DNA from: Gnetum montanum
Lineage: Eukaryota > Streptophyta > Gnetopsida > Gnetales > Gnetaceae
Length of the DNA: 64,000 nucleotides
Direction of reading: 5' to 3'
Assembly (NCBI GenBank): GCA_015680685.1
Contig: MNCI01003683.1
Span: 449,733 to 513,732, forward strand
Shown here: piece after piece, positions 45,150-57,106 of the stretch
How the letters are laid out: each line of letters starts with the position of its first letter
Position numbering within the stretch: position 1 is the first letter of the stretch
Translations under genes and position numbers: made by a program
The notes under the pieces: generated by a model
What the model was told of the DNA's origin: nothing
What the model saw: the letters and a program-made list of their open reading frames with translations, nothing else
Database searches by the model: none

Positions 45150-46825
45150 ACTGTTGTACATGATGCATGGAACTGGCTTCTTCTCGATCTTTCCAAATGC
45201 ATTTTCTTTGGAAATCTTTACGGAAAGATCTCTAATGTCCATTTGTGCATCAGTAGTGCTCAACTAAGCCCTCCCCATAATGATTGGAAAGTCCCCCTTA
45301 CAATTGTTATCTTTGATTACTAGGAAACTTGTAGGATATGACCACCCACAGATAGTGGTCACAATGTCTTTCACTAGTCTCAAAGGAATAGTGATGGACT
45401 GATCTACTAATTCTAAATGAATGTTGCTTTTCTTGAGAGAAGGAAGGTTTTAGGCATTGTACATTTCATGAGAAATCATATTAATTCTAGAAACTGAGTT
45501 AAGAAGAGCCTTGCATGGCTCATTTCCACCAATTTGCAAATAGATGAGAGGACTTATAGGATTAGCTCTTATCTTAGGAAGGTTGCTAGCCTTGATCCAA
45601 TTAGATACAACATGGGTTAACATAACTGTGCAAATCTTGGGAGGTTTAGTTTGAAGGTATCTTGAAAGAAATGGATGCAGAGGATGAAGGAGATATAGGA
45701 TGACCAGTCGCATAAGTAGGTGATGGCTTAGTAGGCCTATTGGTTTGGAAAAATGGTCTTTTATAATATCTAGGTTCCAAATCACTTGACTAAGGAGCCT
45801 ACTGTAAGTTAATGGCCCTAGTAACATTACACTACTATGGCTACACAAGAATTGCAGCTTCCATGGATGGAGCAAGGGTAATTAGGTTAAGGGTGGAGGA
45901 GCATGTGTTGAAAAATGAGGAGGGTGATAGGAATATGGGGTTTTCCTTCTCATAGATGGAGAATGAGTTTTGTAATGCTTTGGAGGATAGTAGTGATGTT
46001 GAAAGGAAGCATGACTAAAAGAGTCATGTAGAGATATTGGTTGCAGAACATAGTACCCATACAGATCTGGTTGCATGTAAGGGTACTACTACCTTGGTGG
46101 TCACATCCCCCATGACTCTCGGTGTTACCATTGCTGATACTACTCATATGGCTGTGGTGGAGCCCCACTTGGATAATAAGCCTATTGTTGTTGGTGGGAC
46201 TACCTTGGGTTACCTTGAGGATAAGGTAACCTTTTGCATGCTTGCCTTATTTCTAGTTTAGGTTTTAGAGCATACACCCCAAAGTCTTGTAAGTATGACA
46301 TAATTGAGTAACATCTCCTAGGATGTTTATAATTGCATATTCCATCATTATCATTTAATTCTGACTTTACAAACTCTTCTACTACCACAACCTTACCCTT
46401 ACCCCTTTGGTAGCCATGTTTAGCTTCTTTCCTTCTTTTTCTATCATGATCACTACCCTATTCTTTGGATTCTTCTACAATTTTTAGAGTAGTTTGAACT
46501 CTTTCACCCAAATATTCTCACATTTTGTCAATCTTAGCCAGAATTTTTGATACAGATTTTTGAATCGATAAGGTATTTCATTGTAGTACCTCATCAAGTG
46601 GTGCTTACCCCTCATTGTCACAAAATCAGACCTTCCTTTTATTGATGGAAGGGTCCTGATTATACATCTTAGCACTTTCCTATTTTCTCAACTCACCTTC
46701 TTATTTTTCAACCTACTCAATCAACCTTTAAATTTGATGGGCTCTTAGTTCTGATAGTTTTTCTGAGGGATAGATCCTAAGAGTTCTCCTCAATTTTGAA
46801 CATAGCCCATCTATGATATGGCAAC
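45150..46825 (-). pseudogene. Element A gag C-terminal part and protease
   Basis: On minus, GWSYPTSFLVI and NCKGDFPIIMGRA (45.34-45.26 kb) mark the protease region. 46.1-45.85 kb has the Pro/His/Tyr-rich gag tail (PPKHYKTHSPSMRRK). 46.68-46.48 kb holds gag core remnants. Frames are broken. The 5' part of gag is missing. Confidence 0.6.
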
Positions 46826-46880
46826 GCTAGTCCCATTAAGAATAACCTAGCTAGAAAATTTGTAAAGAAGGAAATAATAC

Positions 46881-47083
46881 CTATTCATGGATGTGTCCAA
46901 GGGTTTATATGTTTTAGTAGAGTTACAAGATTTGGACGCTGATGTTTTGTGCCTTCAAGAAGTCTTGCCATGGGAATTTCTATATCAATTATAACCAAAC
47001 TTAGAAAAGATGGGATACAGAGGTATTTATAAGCAAAAAGGTTCTTATGGAAGTTCTTCTTTTGAGCCATATAGATTAGCTTA
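46881..47083 (+). pseudogene. CCR4-like (endonuclease/exonuclease/phosphatase) gene fragment
   Basis: The plus strand reads VELQDLDADVLCLQEVLPW, then PNLEKMGYRGIYKQKGS. 'DADVLCLQEV' is the EEP-fold signature carrying the catalytic Glu, and 'LEKMGYRGIYKQK' is the following strand-turn as in plant CCR4 deadenylase homologues, which shorten mRNA poly(A) tails. One in-frame TAA lies between the two motifs. The usual 'DGCAIF' block after KQK is not recognisable. TTTATATGTTTTAG just upstream could be a 3' splice site, so this may be one exon. It is wedged between truncated element A and truncated element C and shares no sequence with the retroelements. Confidence 0.6.
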
Positions 47084-47149
47084 CTGTAGAAATCACATCC
47101 ATCCTAGCTAATTTCTACTAGTTATCCTACTAAAACATCAGTTAGTGTA

Positions 47150-48140
47150 AAAACTAATTTTCACCTTTACAAGGTGTGAGCCAATGGCTTGGTTCATTGT
47201 TATGTCCCTAATGCAGGTCAATTATGAGTTCTCCAAGATGCTCATGAAGGCCCTTTTGGAGGCCACTATGTTGGGAGATGCACAACCATAAAAATCCTGA
47301 TGGTAGGATATTATTGGTCCAAAATCTTCAAAGATGTCCATCAATTTGTCTGATCTTGTGAGTGCTATCAATGAAATGTGGAATAACCACATGAATGGAG
47401 GGTCCTCAATAATGGATTCAACCACTAAAGCCCTTTGACATATGGGGCATTGACTTCATGGGTCCCATCATACCCATGTCCAATGGGAATGTGTATATAA
47501 TTGTTGTCATTGACTATTGTACCAAATGGGTAGAAGCAATAGCCATCACTAACTATACATCATCCATTGTTACTCAATTTGTATAATAAAATGTTGTAAA
47601 TAGGTTTGGGTTGGCACTTGCACTAATTACTAATAATGAAACTTATTTTACAAGTGCAAAGTTTCAAAAACTCATGCAACACTTGGGTGTTAAACATAAA
47701 TTAACAACATGCTATCATCCCCAAGCCAACAGTTAAATAGAGGTAACTAATAGGGAGATCACAAAGATTATAATAAGAACTATTAACAAATATAGGAGAG
47801 ACTAGGACACAAAACTCAACTATGCCCTTTGGACCTATTGCTCCACATGGAAACTCCCTATTGGCTACTCTCCCTATGACTTAGTGTATGGGAAAATTCC
47901 AATGCTTCTAATTCAATCTGAGCTCCGTACACTTTCAATAGCCTATGATATGAATCTTGACCTAAGTCTAGCATAAAAAAATAATGATGAACCTCAACAT
48001 GCTAAACAAAAAACAATTGGTAGCCATATCTTTGAATGAAGTGCACAAGGCATTCAACAAACAATGACATGACCTTAGAATATCAAAACTAAAATTTCAA
48101 CTGAGACATAAGGTCCTTTAAGAAATCCCACACATGTACC
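47150..48140 (+). pseudogene. Element C integrase, degenerate
   Basis: Plus-strand readings: DAHEGPFGGHYVG (zinc-binding part), [47 protein letters not shown] and IEVTNREITK, then WKLPIGYSPYDLVYGK. The order is that of gypsy integrase. Frames and stops are broken. Confidence 0.7.
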
Positions 48141-48299
48141 TCAAAAAAATAAATTCCAAATGTTTTGAGAAGGGATTTATATAATTGATGAAACCTTTCC
48201 TTCTAGGGTCATGATCATATATAAACCTAAGAGCCCAAATAAGAAGTAGTTGTTCAACATCCAATAGATTAAGCCTTTTCATGAGCCTAAGAAAGATAA

Positions 48300-50370
48300 T
48301 TTAATAAATAACTCAATAGATGGACAACCACACTCAATTTTTTGGATCTCCTCCTTCCAACTCAGTTGTGGGGGAAATGGCCATCCATGCTAATCATCCA
48401 TATGGCTCCTCAGTTTTTCTATTTTTTTCTATTTTTTTTCTACATTTTTGATTTTGTAAGTTATTTATTTTACACCTTTTTGATTTTTAAAATTTTTCCT
48501 ATTTTTACACCATTTTTTATTTTACACCATTGTTAGTATGTTTGAATCTTTCTTAAATATTTTACACTTTCTTATATATTTTACTTTGTTTTGTTTAAGT
48601 ATGATTTTCAAATTTTTTCTAATAAATGTGCTTTGTGACAATAGGACACAGTGGTGTTATAGCTGCTACTAATGGTAGTTTGTGCTTAATGTTTTATTTG
48701 CTAATGTCTAGTTTCTATTTTTGAATTTTTGTACTGATGGCTAAGTCATGGTTTTTTTTCCATAGAATTGGCAGTGAATCCATGACATCCACCCATTTAC
48801 AAACTCTATGGTTTTCCTTGATTTGAAAATTTGAGGTTCCTTTCATTAAAACAACTTTTAATAAATTTGTGATCTTGGTAGTTTTAGGAATTAGAAAGGA
48901 TTCAAAGGTTTGCACAAGGTGTGACTTCAAGAGAACTCAATACTCTTTGTACTCTTCTACTTACTTAGGTGTTTAAGTGTTTTCATAGACTTCTTACCAT
49001 TCCATGTCAACCAATAATAGGAAGTCAAATAAAGTCCTTGCATGGTGTGGTTCCCATATAAAAAGAAAAAAAAAACAAAAATAACATGATAAAAATTCAA
49101 AACACATCCCTTAGACCAATAAACAGGCTACAAGCACTAGTTATGGGACATATTACCCATGCCTAAAGGTCCCCTCTAACTAAGGCCTTCTCTTACTTCC
49201 TTCTTCTCTTTTCTTCTCTTTATGGAATGGTGGTTGTTTTTTAGAAGCGCTTTTGTGTTTTGAGGGGGTGGATCAATCTTGGAGTGGTGATGTGAAGTCA
49301 CTAAAAGAGGTTGGATTTCGTCTAGACTAAGGATGGATCTCCTTAGGTCATTTTAAACATAACCTTCATAAGGGACTTCTTATGACCTCAACTTAGAATT
49401 CTATTTTACCTTCTTCATCATCTATCTCTACTAACCATAACTCACCTCACTACTAAAGTCCATGTTTTTAATTTTTTGTCTTAGTCTAATGTACTTGAAT
49501 TCTTAGGTAGAATCTTGCAAGTTTTGGTCCTTACTTTTCATCAACCATTAATCACCTATGGGGCCCACAGACTCCTTAGGGTGAGGTTTTGTAAGGGCAA
49601 ACATGGCATGTGCCTACTGTGGAAAGGATCCACTTGCATATCTGTTGGTTGGGTTCATTAAGTACCTTATCCTTAGGCATTTTTGCAATCAAAATCTTTT
49701 ATATACCCATCTTCTACATCAAACCATGTGCTCCTTTACATATTTTGTTTAATAAACATATTCTTTATCAAATTTTTGAATTTTTGAGCTTTCAAATATC
49801 CTCTTTAATGATTTCATCATATTCTTGACTTTTCTAAGACTCTATGGATCCCAAATTCATTGAAAAATTTCTCGTATATTTTAAGATATTCAAATTTTTC
49901 CTACAGGCTTCATATATAGGATCCCATTGATGAAGTAGATACATATACAAGGCCCTGTATACGTAGCTCTATCCACGTAGCAAAACAATTTTGTATATAT
50001 GCATGATCCCATTTGGAAATTTCTACATTTTCTCACAAACACCAAGGGAGTTTCTCAAATTTTCAGAGCTAAGAATCTTCCAAAACCCATAACTTCCTAA
50101 CCATTTATCCAAATCCCTCCATTCTTCAACCCTACAACTACCAAAGGTATGCTCTTCATTGTGAGGGCCACAAATATGCCATTTTTGATAGAAATGTTTT
50201 TGTATTTTTTTAACTCCCACAAAGGTTTAACTAAGAAATCAACTATTAAACATCAAATTACAAGAGTTAAACCTTTCCAACAAGCTTTGATGACATTTGT
50301 AATAAATAATTAACAAAATAATCAATTTGACATGGTCCAACCTTAGCCAAAGTGTAACTAACTAATGAGA
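48300..50370 (+). other. Element C post-integrase spacer
   Basis: About 2 kb without a sustained frame. It begins with a T-rich stretch (48.41-48.60 kb). It matches the spacer of B and, inverted, those of element 1 and A. Conservation of a long noncoding stretch in all four copies suggests it is a fixed part of the family. Confidence 0.55.
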
Positions 50371-50379
50371 GAAGTGTTG

Positions 50380-53190
50380 TGACCATAGATGGCATTGAAA
50401 GGAAAACACATGTAGGAAGCACGATCATCTCAACTAAGGGAGAAATAGCCTAGAATGGGAAGGGGATAAGAACAAGCCCAAGAAGAACCACTTGCAACCC
50501 ATGCCATAAGTCCTCTTAGGGAAGAGGCTAAGGTGGAATTTATTCAATAGATTCTAGAACTAATAATAGTAACAGAACACTTCCACTAGGATGATGCACC
50601 ATCTCAACAAGCAAATCTCAAGGTGACCTTAACAAAAGCTTGTCTAAATCAGATCAAATTGAGGAAAGTCCAAAAAATAGTGCTCTAAGAGTTAAACTTT
50701 GATCTTTTCCTAGAAAAAGCACCAAAAGAACTACAAGACCAACTAAAAGCCTCTCCCATGTGGCCAATCATCACTTCCACTAGAGAGTGGTACATGGAAA
50801 AATATTTTAATTTTTGAATAATAAGTAGGCTAGCTCAATGATCAAAATCAAGGACATCTCAGTGTCCTACTCAGTGCAAGCTATTGTTGAAGTGCTCAGG
50901 TTGCCAGAAATAGGTATGAGTTTCACTGAGATTCCAATGCAGGTAAACCCCAACATCAAGAAAGAATGGATGCAATAGTGTTATGGTGTCAATCGTAAGG
51001 AGTTTGACATGCTCACACATACAAAAAGGATCCACTACAAGATTGTGGCCTTTCACCTCAATCCCACAATGAGGCTAGGTAAAATCACTACCTTTCTTGC
51101 CCATGTATGCACCACTCTGAGTGGGAGATTTCCTATCAACCTTCCATAGCTAATCTATCTAGACATGGAGAAGCAGTTTAAAGAAAATGAACATGAAAGG
51201 AAGGTACTCCCCTTCCCATGCCTCATCAAAAAACTCTATTAGAGGGGAGGAATAGTCTATTATATAAATGATGTTATCAAGAATTCTCTAGCTACTAATT
51301 GGGTGAAGATGATGAAAGACAAGATGCCTACAATAACCATTTAAGAAGAGGAGTAGCAACCACCACCTCTGCCTACCACTCAAACAACCATGTTAAACAT
51401 CATTGCAATAGCCCAATGATTACATGAATATAGAGAATGCTTCTTGAGCAAACAAGAGCAACCAGAAGGCATAAGTGATGGGGACCCATCTATGTATAGA
51501 CTAGTAATGAGTCACATAAATGAGGTGGCCCAAACAATTAGCCTAATGGGTGAAGGTAGATCTATTTTCTCAGCCCAAAGAATGTAGTTGCCCACGAGGT
51601 TGAATCTTAGCACTAAAGAGGTCACAGTATCTCTTATAGAATAATAGTCACTCCCAGAAATATCTAGGAACATCACAACCTTCTTAGTGTGTGTGGAGGA
51701 AGGTGAGGGGGCAATAGTATTGGTAATGTAACACTAAGGGAAGGAGACAATAGTAGATGTGGTTGCAACATTTGTACTAGATTTCATTGCACTCAGGGAT
51801 GTGAAAATGTTTACAAGAATCACAAGCGATAAAATAAATGTAGCATATTATGAAGAACTACTGGACCAACTAGTGGGAACAATGTAACCACTTCTAGATG
51901 TCTTTGATTTTCCAAACAATATTACTACAATCCAATTGAAGCTACTAGAGGCAAGGGGCAATAACATCATCTTGGAGGGATAACTTGAAACAACCAAGGA
52001 TCTGAACAAACGCTTGGTTGCTGAAGTTATTGATTAAGAGCCCAAATTGAGGACCTTGCATTCCACAACCTGACATTGACAAGGGATGAAGCTATTAAAC
52101 AACTTTACACTAGACTAAAAGGGGTTGAGGATGTGATAGAAATAGTGGTGTTCTATTGATCCTTGGTAGAGGCCACACAACACAAAATTTAGAAGGCCTT
52201 AGATCAGACCCGCTAGGAGAATGTGCAATTGACCACAAAGAACCATTGCGTACAAAATTTTGATGAGCACAAATAGTAATTAACTAACTTAATCCATAAA
52301 CAATAGGAGCAACTAGCTAGAGAAAACATAGAACTAAGGAGATTGATAGTAAAAAATAGAAACCTCTCCATGGAGGAGGTTTGTGCCCTTCACCAAACAA
52401 CTACAATCAAGGTAGCCACCTAGAAATCGGAGGCTCTCAAATTTAAGAGAGTCAAAGATCATTATAGAAAGCATGTTGATCTACAAAAAGAAGTGAATGA
52501 AAAACACAGAATTAGTGAAAGAGAAAGTAAATGAAACCCTCTAGCAACTCCAACAAGGAAGATAATTGTGGTAGCCTATCATTGATGGGATAGATGCCTA
52601 CAATAAAGTAAAAATTTGCATGATGGAGTTGCAAATTGAGGAGATGAAAAAATATATGGAGCTCACCAATCTCTAATATGCAAATCTATCCATGTTGACT
52701 ATCAAATGACCGTAGTCAGAATTAGAGAAGTAGGTGGCTAGCTCATACTTGTGGTATGAGACTAAATTCAAGTATCACAAAGATACTAAGAAAAAGCTTG
52801 CAGTGACAAATGCTAAAATCAAAGTTCTCAAGGGTAGATACATTGATCAAAGATCCACTACAAAGAACCTAGCTAGAAGGATGAATGACTACCAGGAGTT
52901 GCAAAACACACTAAGGGCATTTGATGTCGAACGTAAATAGTTTGCTACTTATTTTGTCAATGTAAAGGAGTTGTTCCAGATAATTCCCTATCCATGGGAT
53001 ATCCCCATTCCATCCCACATTGATGATGCTATGTGAACTATGAATGATCCCCATAGTAAGGATGAGAAGATGCAGGCATTACTAGATGCCTTCCACCATC
53101 CATCGGAGGTTGTAGCCACACTAGGACAACCATAACTACCTCAGCCACTACACATGCTTGAAGCTAACGAAGGTCCTTCAGAACCTTAGG
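50380..53190 (+). pseudogene. Element C ORF3
   Basis: N-terminal domain: KELQDQLKASPMWPI and STREWYMEKYFNF (50.71-50.82 kb), the AIVEVLRLPEIGMSF helix, TKRIHYKIVAFHLNPTMRLG, FPCLIKKLYXRGGIVYYIND (X is a stop). Then a linker and a long helical region rich in Glu, Lys and Leu (51.9-52.9 kb). The C-terminal block is IIPYPWDIPIPSHIDDAM followed by TMNDPHSKDEKMQ. These align with ORF3 of B across its whole length. Stops and shifts are frequent, but the shared block at the extreme C-terminus shows that the protein was once under constraint. Confidence 0.65.
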
Positions 53191-53453
53191 AGCCTTCATG
53201 GCTTAGGACTATTTGACCTTATCCATCGCCTTTATGCCATCAAAGGATGTGCTGTCCAATTTTGTGTAGTCATTTCATGGTGTTCAATTTTGTTTCATAA
53301 ACACCACAACTTTTTATAATGTGTTGATTTGTATGCTTAGGCACTCAATTTTGTTAAGTGAGTTTGTTTGTTGTGTCAAAATTTAGTCAATAATCTCATA
53401 CCTTTCCAATTTTGTAAAAGAACTCGAGGAAGAGTTTTCATTCAGTCGTGGGG

Positions 53454-54369
53454 CCTCCATTAATGTGGCCTTGTTGATGGGGCTTCATTTACATGGTGTT
53501 GCCCTATCAACGAGGCCATGTTGACGTAGCGTTTGCTATGTCTACAGGGCCCCGTCGATGTACCCCTATAATAAAAACTATAAATATGAGCTCAGAACCA
53601 TGTTTATGGGAGGAAAGTTATAGTAGTAGCAGAGCTCTTATAGTTTTTCCATTTGAAAGTTAGAATATTTTTCTAAGTGCCTGTAGTAGGAGTCAAAAAG
53701 TGTACGGATATTTATTTGAGCATTGTTGTATCTGAACCATAGTAGTGTGTATGGCAATAAAGAAGAGCCTTTTGATCAAACATTGCAGCACTTAGAATAG
53801 ATTAATGATATATTTATGCATTCACTATTTTCATTAAATATGCAATTAATTAAGCTAAATTAGACTTTAAGTGATTAGTTAATTATTTAAGCTAAATAGA
53901 TTAAACACATACGTATGATCACTTCAAGTGTAAAAATGTATTTGCTTGGTAATCCTAGCAACATTATTGCTTGATGTGCCCAATAGCATAGTGCTTGATA
54001 ACCCAACAATGGATATGTAGGTTTAAGATGTGTATGAAAAGGGGGACCAAATGCTTATGTTAGGACTAGGTAGAGATTAGTTAAGTAGTTAAATTAAATT
54101 AGTTATTAAATTACTTCATCTCTCTACTCTAAGCACAAGGGAATATAAAACATAAAAATAATAAAAATCATATGCCTTGATTACACTTAACCATACCCTT
54201 GTGCATCACAAGTGTAATTGGGAAGACAACAAATGACCATTAGGGCAAGTTTCACTTCCTAGAAGACTAGTGTATTGGAAACTATAGAGTCCACAGAATT
54301 CGATCAAATCACACATCAATGCTTCATGCTTCGTATGGTTGATCGTAGGGGTACCTTCATCGCTCATCA
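53454..54369 (+). repeat. Element C 3' LTR
   Basis: 916 bp, TATAAATA at 53579-53586, ending CGCTCATCA. The expected start (TGATGAGTCATG...) is missing: after GTGGGG the sequence goes straight to CCTCCATTAATG, a loss of about 20 bp compared with the LTR of A. U3 motifs are of the TTGATGGGG/CGTCGATG type shared with A. Confidence 0.8.
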
Positions 54370-56640
54370 ACTTCTAAAGAGGTTGCCTTAACATTTTATC
54401 TTTTACTATTATTGTTACTATCTAAGCCTTTTTGCTAGGTTTTTAGAATTTTACCATGTTAATAATATCATCATCATCATCCTAGCCTTGTCCTGACAAA
54501 ATGGAATCAACTATATGAGTTCTTATTTGCATATATGAACTTAATGTAAAAGGCTTTTCTATCATCCCTCTTGTTAGTGCACTTGGGTTTAGGTACTACT
54601 GGACTTTGTTGTTGTTGGTGGGGGTAGGAAGTGGTAGTGCATTGAGCACCACTTGCATTGGTGAAGATAGAAATTGGTAGTGCTCTTGTCCACTACTAGC
54701 TCCACCAAGGAGCATTTCTTGCAACGTTTTTGCTAAGGGAAAAGAAATAGTGAGAAACATGACAATGATGGGCTTTTAGAGTAAGCCAAAAGGTAGATCC
54801 TATGATAGAAAATGCATACATAAGCATAGAGAATAGTGATGGAAGCAAAATAATCAAGAATAAGTAGATTGAGAGTGAAGTGGGCCTTGTAGGTTGTAGC
54901 ATGCATGCATGATTGTTATAGGATGTGGTTAGGCCTATGGGCACAACTCCAACTACAATATGATGTGATAGGCTTGTGTGGCTTTGCAACACAGAGAGGT
55001 GTCTTCACTATGCCTTAACCACCATGCATGTCCATGTATGATAGTATGCATCATGTACGTATCATTATTCATTGTGAAGGCTTGACTTGCTGAAAAGTTC
55101 TAAGTATATCTTCATACCAATAATTTAAAAGTAAAAAAGAAACTTAAATCCTTCACCTCTTACTTAAGGGTTGAAATGCATACTGCTATACTATTTGATC
55201 TCATGGGCTCATTGACATGTAGGAGTGGGACATAGGGACATGTAAGCATGGCTGATGATGGTCATCCAAGATGCATGAGTTGGCACGATGAACATACATA
55301 ATAGTTAAGGCACAACATAGACACTTCTTGAAAAACAGTAGAGTTGCACTGCATGATGTGGCCTCAACTATGATATGTCCTAGCATAATGAAACAGGGTC
55401 CCAACCTTGATGTAGTGTGACCGACTAACATAGATAGTCATAGTTTTCAACACCATAGGATTTGGACCATTTTTTAAAATTTTAGTTTATGTTAAAAAAA
55501 TATAAATAATTTTGGTAATGTATGTGGTATGGTCCTAGTGGCTAGCAGAATGTTAAAAGCTTGGTTTTTTAAACAAGTAATTATTGGTTCAATGGATCAA
55601 ATCAAGATAAAATTGGTACTATTAAAATGATTTTGAAGAATACTACACGATGGACATGGTTTTAGGGCATAAAAGCTATGTTAAATTTTCATAATTTTAG
55701 AAAAATTAAATTTTCATAATTTACCAAATTAGCCTTATTAAGCTCATCTATTAACAAAATTATGATTTTAGGTATCTTTAGATCAATTATGAAGTAATAG
55801 GATAGACTCTAATATAAACATTAAATATATTTTAATTATCAAGGAGTATTGGAACTTGAAGTAATTGAAACATAGGTACACCCCAAGATTTATAGAAGTT
55901 TATAACTTAGTCCTATCTAATAGGATCAAGCATGTGACTTGGGGTTACTAGGCCAAGACCTATACTATTAGGCTAACACCTCATTGCTAATATATTTTAT
56001 TTATCACATGCCCACCATATAATGTTAACATATATGTTTCCTAAATCATGACTTTAGCAATAAGGACTATCAAGCTTAATCTATCCCATATATAGAAAGA
56101 GGCTTAAAAAATGTGATATATCACCATTGTTAATCTCCCTAAAATTTCCTAATGGATGATGTTAACATTAATGTGTAATGCTAGTATTTTTTGCTCATGT
56201 GCCCCTCCAAGGGATAACCATTAAGCCTATGATCAACCATCCTTTTTAAGAGAATGAACGATATGACACTGAAACTGTTGTAACCGACATCGGTCATGAA
56301 TTGGGCTTTATTCTTTATCCTTACCTCCATGATAAGAACCTGTTTTACAAATGTAAACAATGATCAAATTAAAGTTACCAATACCAATAACGGCACTTCC
56401 AAACTTAATAGCAACTTTGACAATTTTTTTTTTATTTTTATTTTTATTTATCTATCATCTATGGCCACGATACTACTGAACCTTTAGTCGTTGATTGCCG
56501 CCCAAACTTTCTCTTTAGCTGAATCCTGTGTGATGATGTATTCTTCTTACAGGAAGACACAGACTATTTAGTTGAATAGCAAAATCTTCGCTAGGAAACT
56601 GGGCTTAGCCCGTAAGAAGTAGAAACCAAAAATAAAAATC
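54370..56640. other. Unassigned region
   Basis: Apart from the SINE-like motif at 54455-54545, no gene or known repeat was recognised. 54.6-55.45 kb is of mixed composition with open frames of up to about 100 codons on minus that show no domain. 55.5-56.2 kb is AT-rich. Confidence 0.4.
54455..54545 (+). repeat. SINE-like 3'-end motif
   Basis: An (ATC)n stretch followed by CCTAGCCTTGTCCTGACAAA and ATGGAATCAACTATATGAGTT resembles a motif common in plants, CCTTGTCCCAA...GTTGGGGTCGGCTA, that I associate with Au-type SINEs. The differences are mostly transitions. The 5' half with a polymerase III promoter is not recognisable. Confidence 0.3.
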
Positions 56641-56641
56641 T

Positions 56642-57106
56642 ATCAAGAAAAAGCCGAAACAGACGAGGAGACAATAGAGGGCTACAGCCGCCGGACATGG
56701 ACCTGGACATAGACGCAGACACAGTTGCAATGTCCCCATGAAGCAGCAGCAGGAATTCGAACAATAACAATGGCGACAGCAATCTCGGAATCAATAGAAA
56801 CAGCCATAAAATCGGCAAACCAGGTGCGTTCCACAGAGAAAATTTCGACCGCCTCATCATCATCATCATCAACAGCAGCAAAATCAAAATCAAAATCTTC
56901 ATCAGCAGAAGCAGCAATCGCTGCAGCCGCCTATGTACAATATTAACAAGATAGATTTCAGAGATGTAGTTCAAATGCTCATGGACTCACTGTCACCGTT
57001 TGCATTACTGGATTCTCCACCGCTGAGCTCGTTCCTGCTGGGAAACTCTAGCCTCCAAACTCTAGCGCCACATCCACATCCACAACAACAACAGTTTCAG
57101 GTGTAG
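56642..57106 (+). pseudogene. VQ-motif protein pseudogene
   Basis: The C-terminal half is open (about 56822-57106): a His/Gln-rich run, then PPMYNINKIDFRDVVQMLMD, the VQ core F-x-x-x-V-Q-x-L, here with MD where the family has T-G, then FALLDSPPLSSFLLGNSS and a stop at 57104. Plant VQ proteins are small nuclear partners of WRKY factors. Upstream in the same frame, from ATG 56738 (MKQQQEFEQ), three stops (TAA, TAG, TAA) fall in a Gln-rich stretch, and a fourth TAG lies at 56675 after RRQ. All are one C-to-T step from Gln codons. A different frame is open over 56725-56946 but is Ser/Ala low-complexity and lacks the motif. Alternative: the open C-terminal part is translated from another start. 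Confidence 0.65.

Larger units (their letters stand above)
40799..46825 (-). mobile_element. Element A, right segment: spacer, pol and gag C-terminal part
   Basis: Continuation of A beyond B. In plus coordinates: spacer 40.8-42.29 kb, integrase 42.29-43.28, RNase H 43.37-43.76, reverse transcriptase 43.80-44.90, protease 45.15-45.48 and gag 45.48-46.82. Homology to element 1 gag breaks near 46.82 kb, about 1.4 kb before the gag start. There is no 5' LTR, so A is truncated at its 5' end, at the border with the CCR4-like fragment. Confidence 0.75.
47150..54369 (+). mobile_element. Element C: 3' part of an Athila-like element (integrase to 3' LTR)
   Basis: Plus strand. Starts within integrase (about 47.15 kb), then the post-integrase spacer (48.3-50.35 kb), ORF3 (50.38-53.19 kb), a GTGGGG tract, and the 3' LTR. 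There is no 5' LTR, gag, reverse transcriptase or RNase H, so it is truncated at the 5' side. Spacer and ORF3 are collinear with B and with the reverse complement of A. Confidence 0.75.

Noticed and set aside
56591..56974. 127-codon Leu-rich minus frame
   Set aside because: Antisense to the VQ pseudogene; the Leu runs come from reading CAG/CAT repeats backwards.
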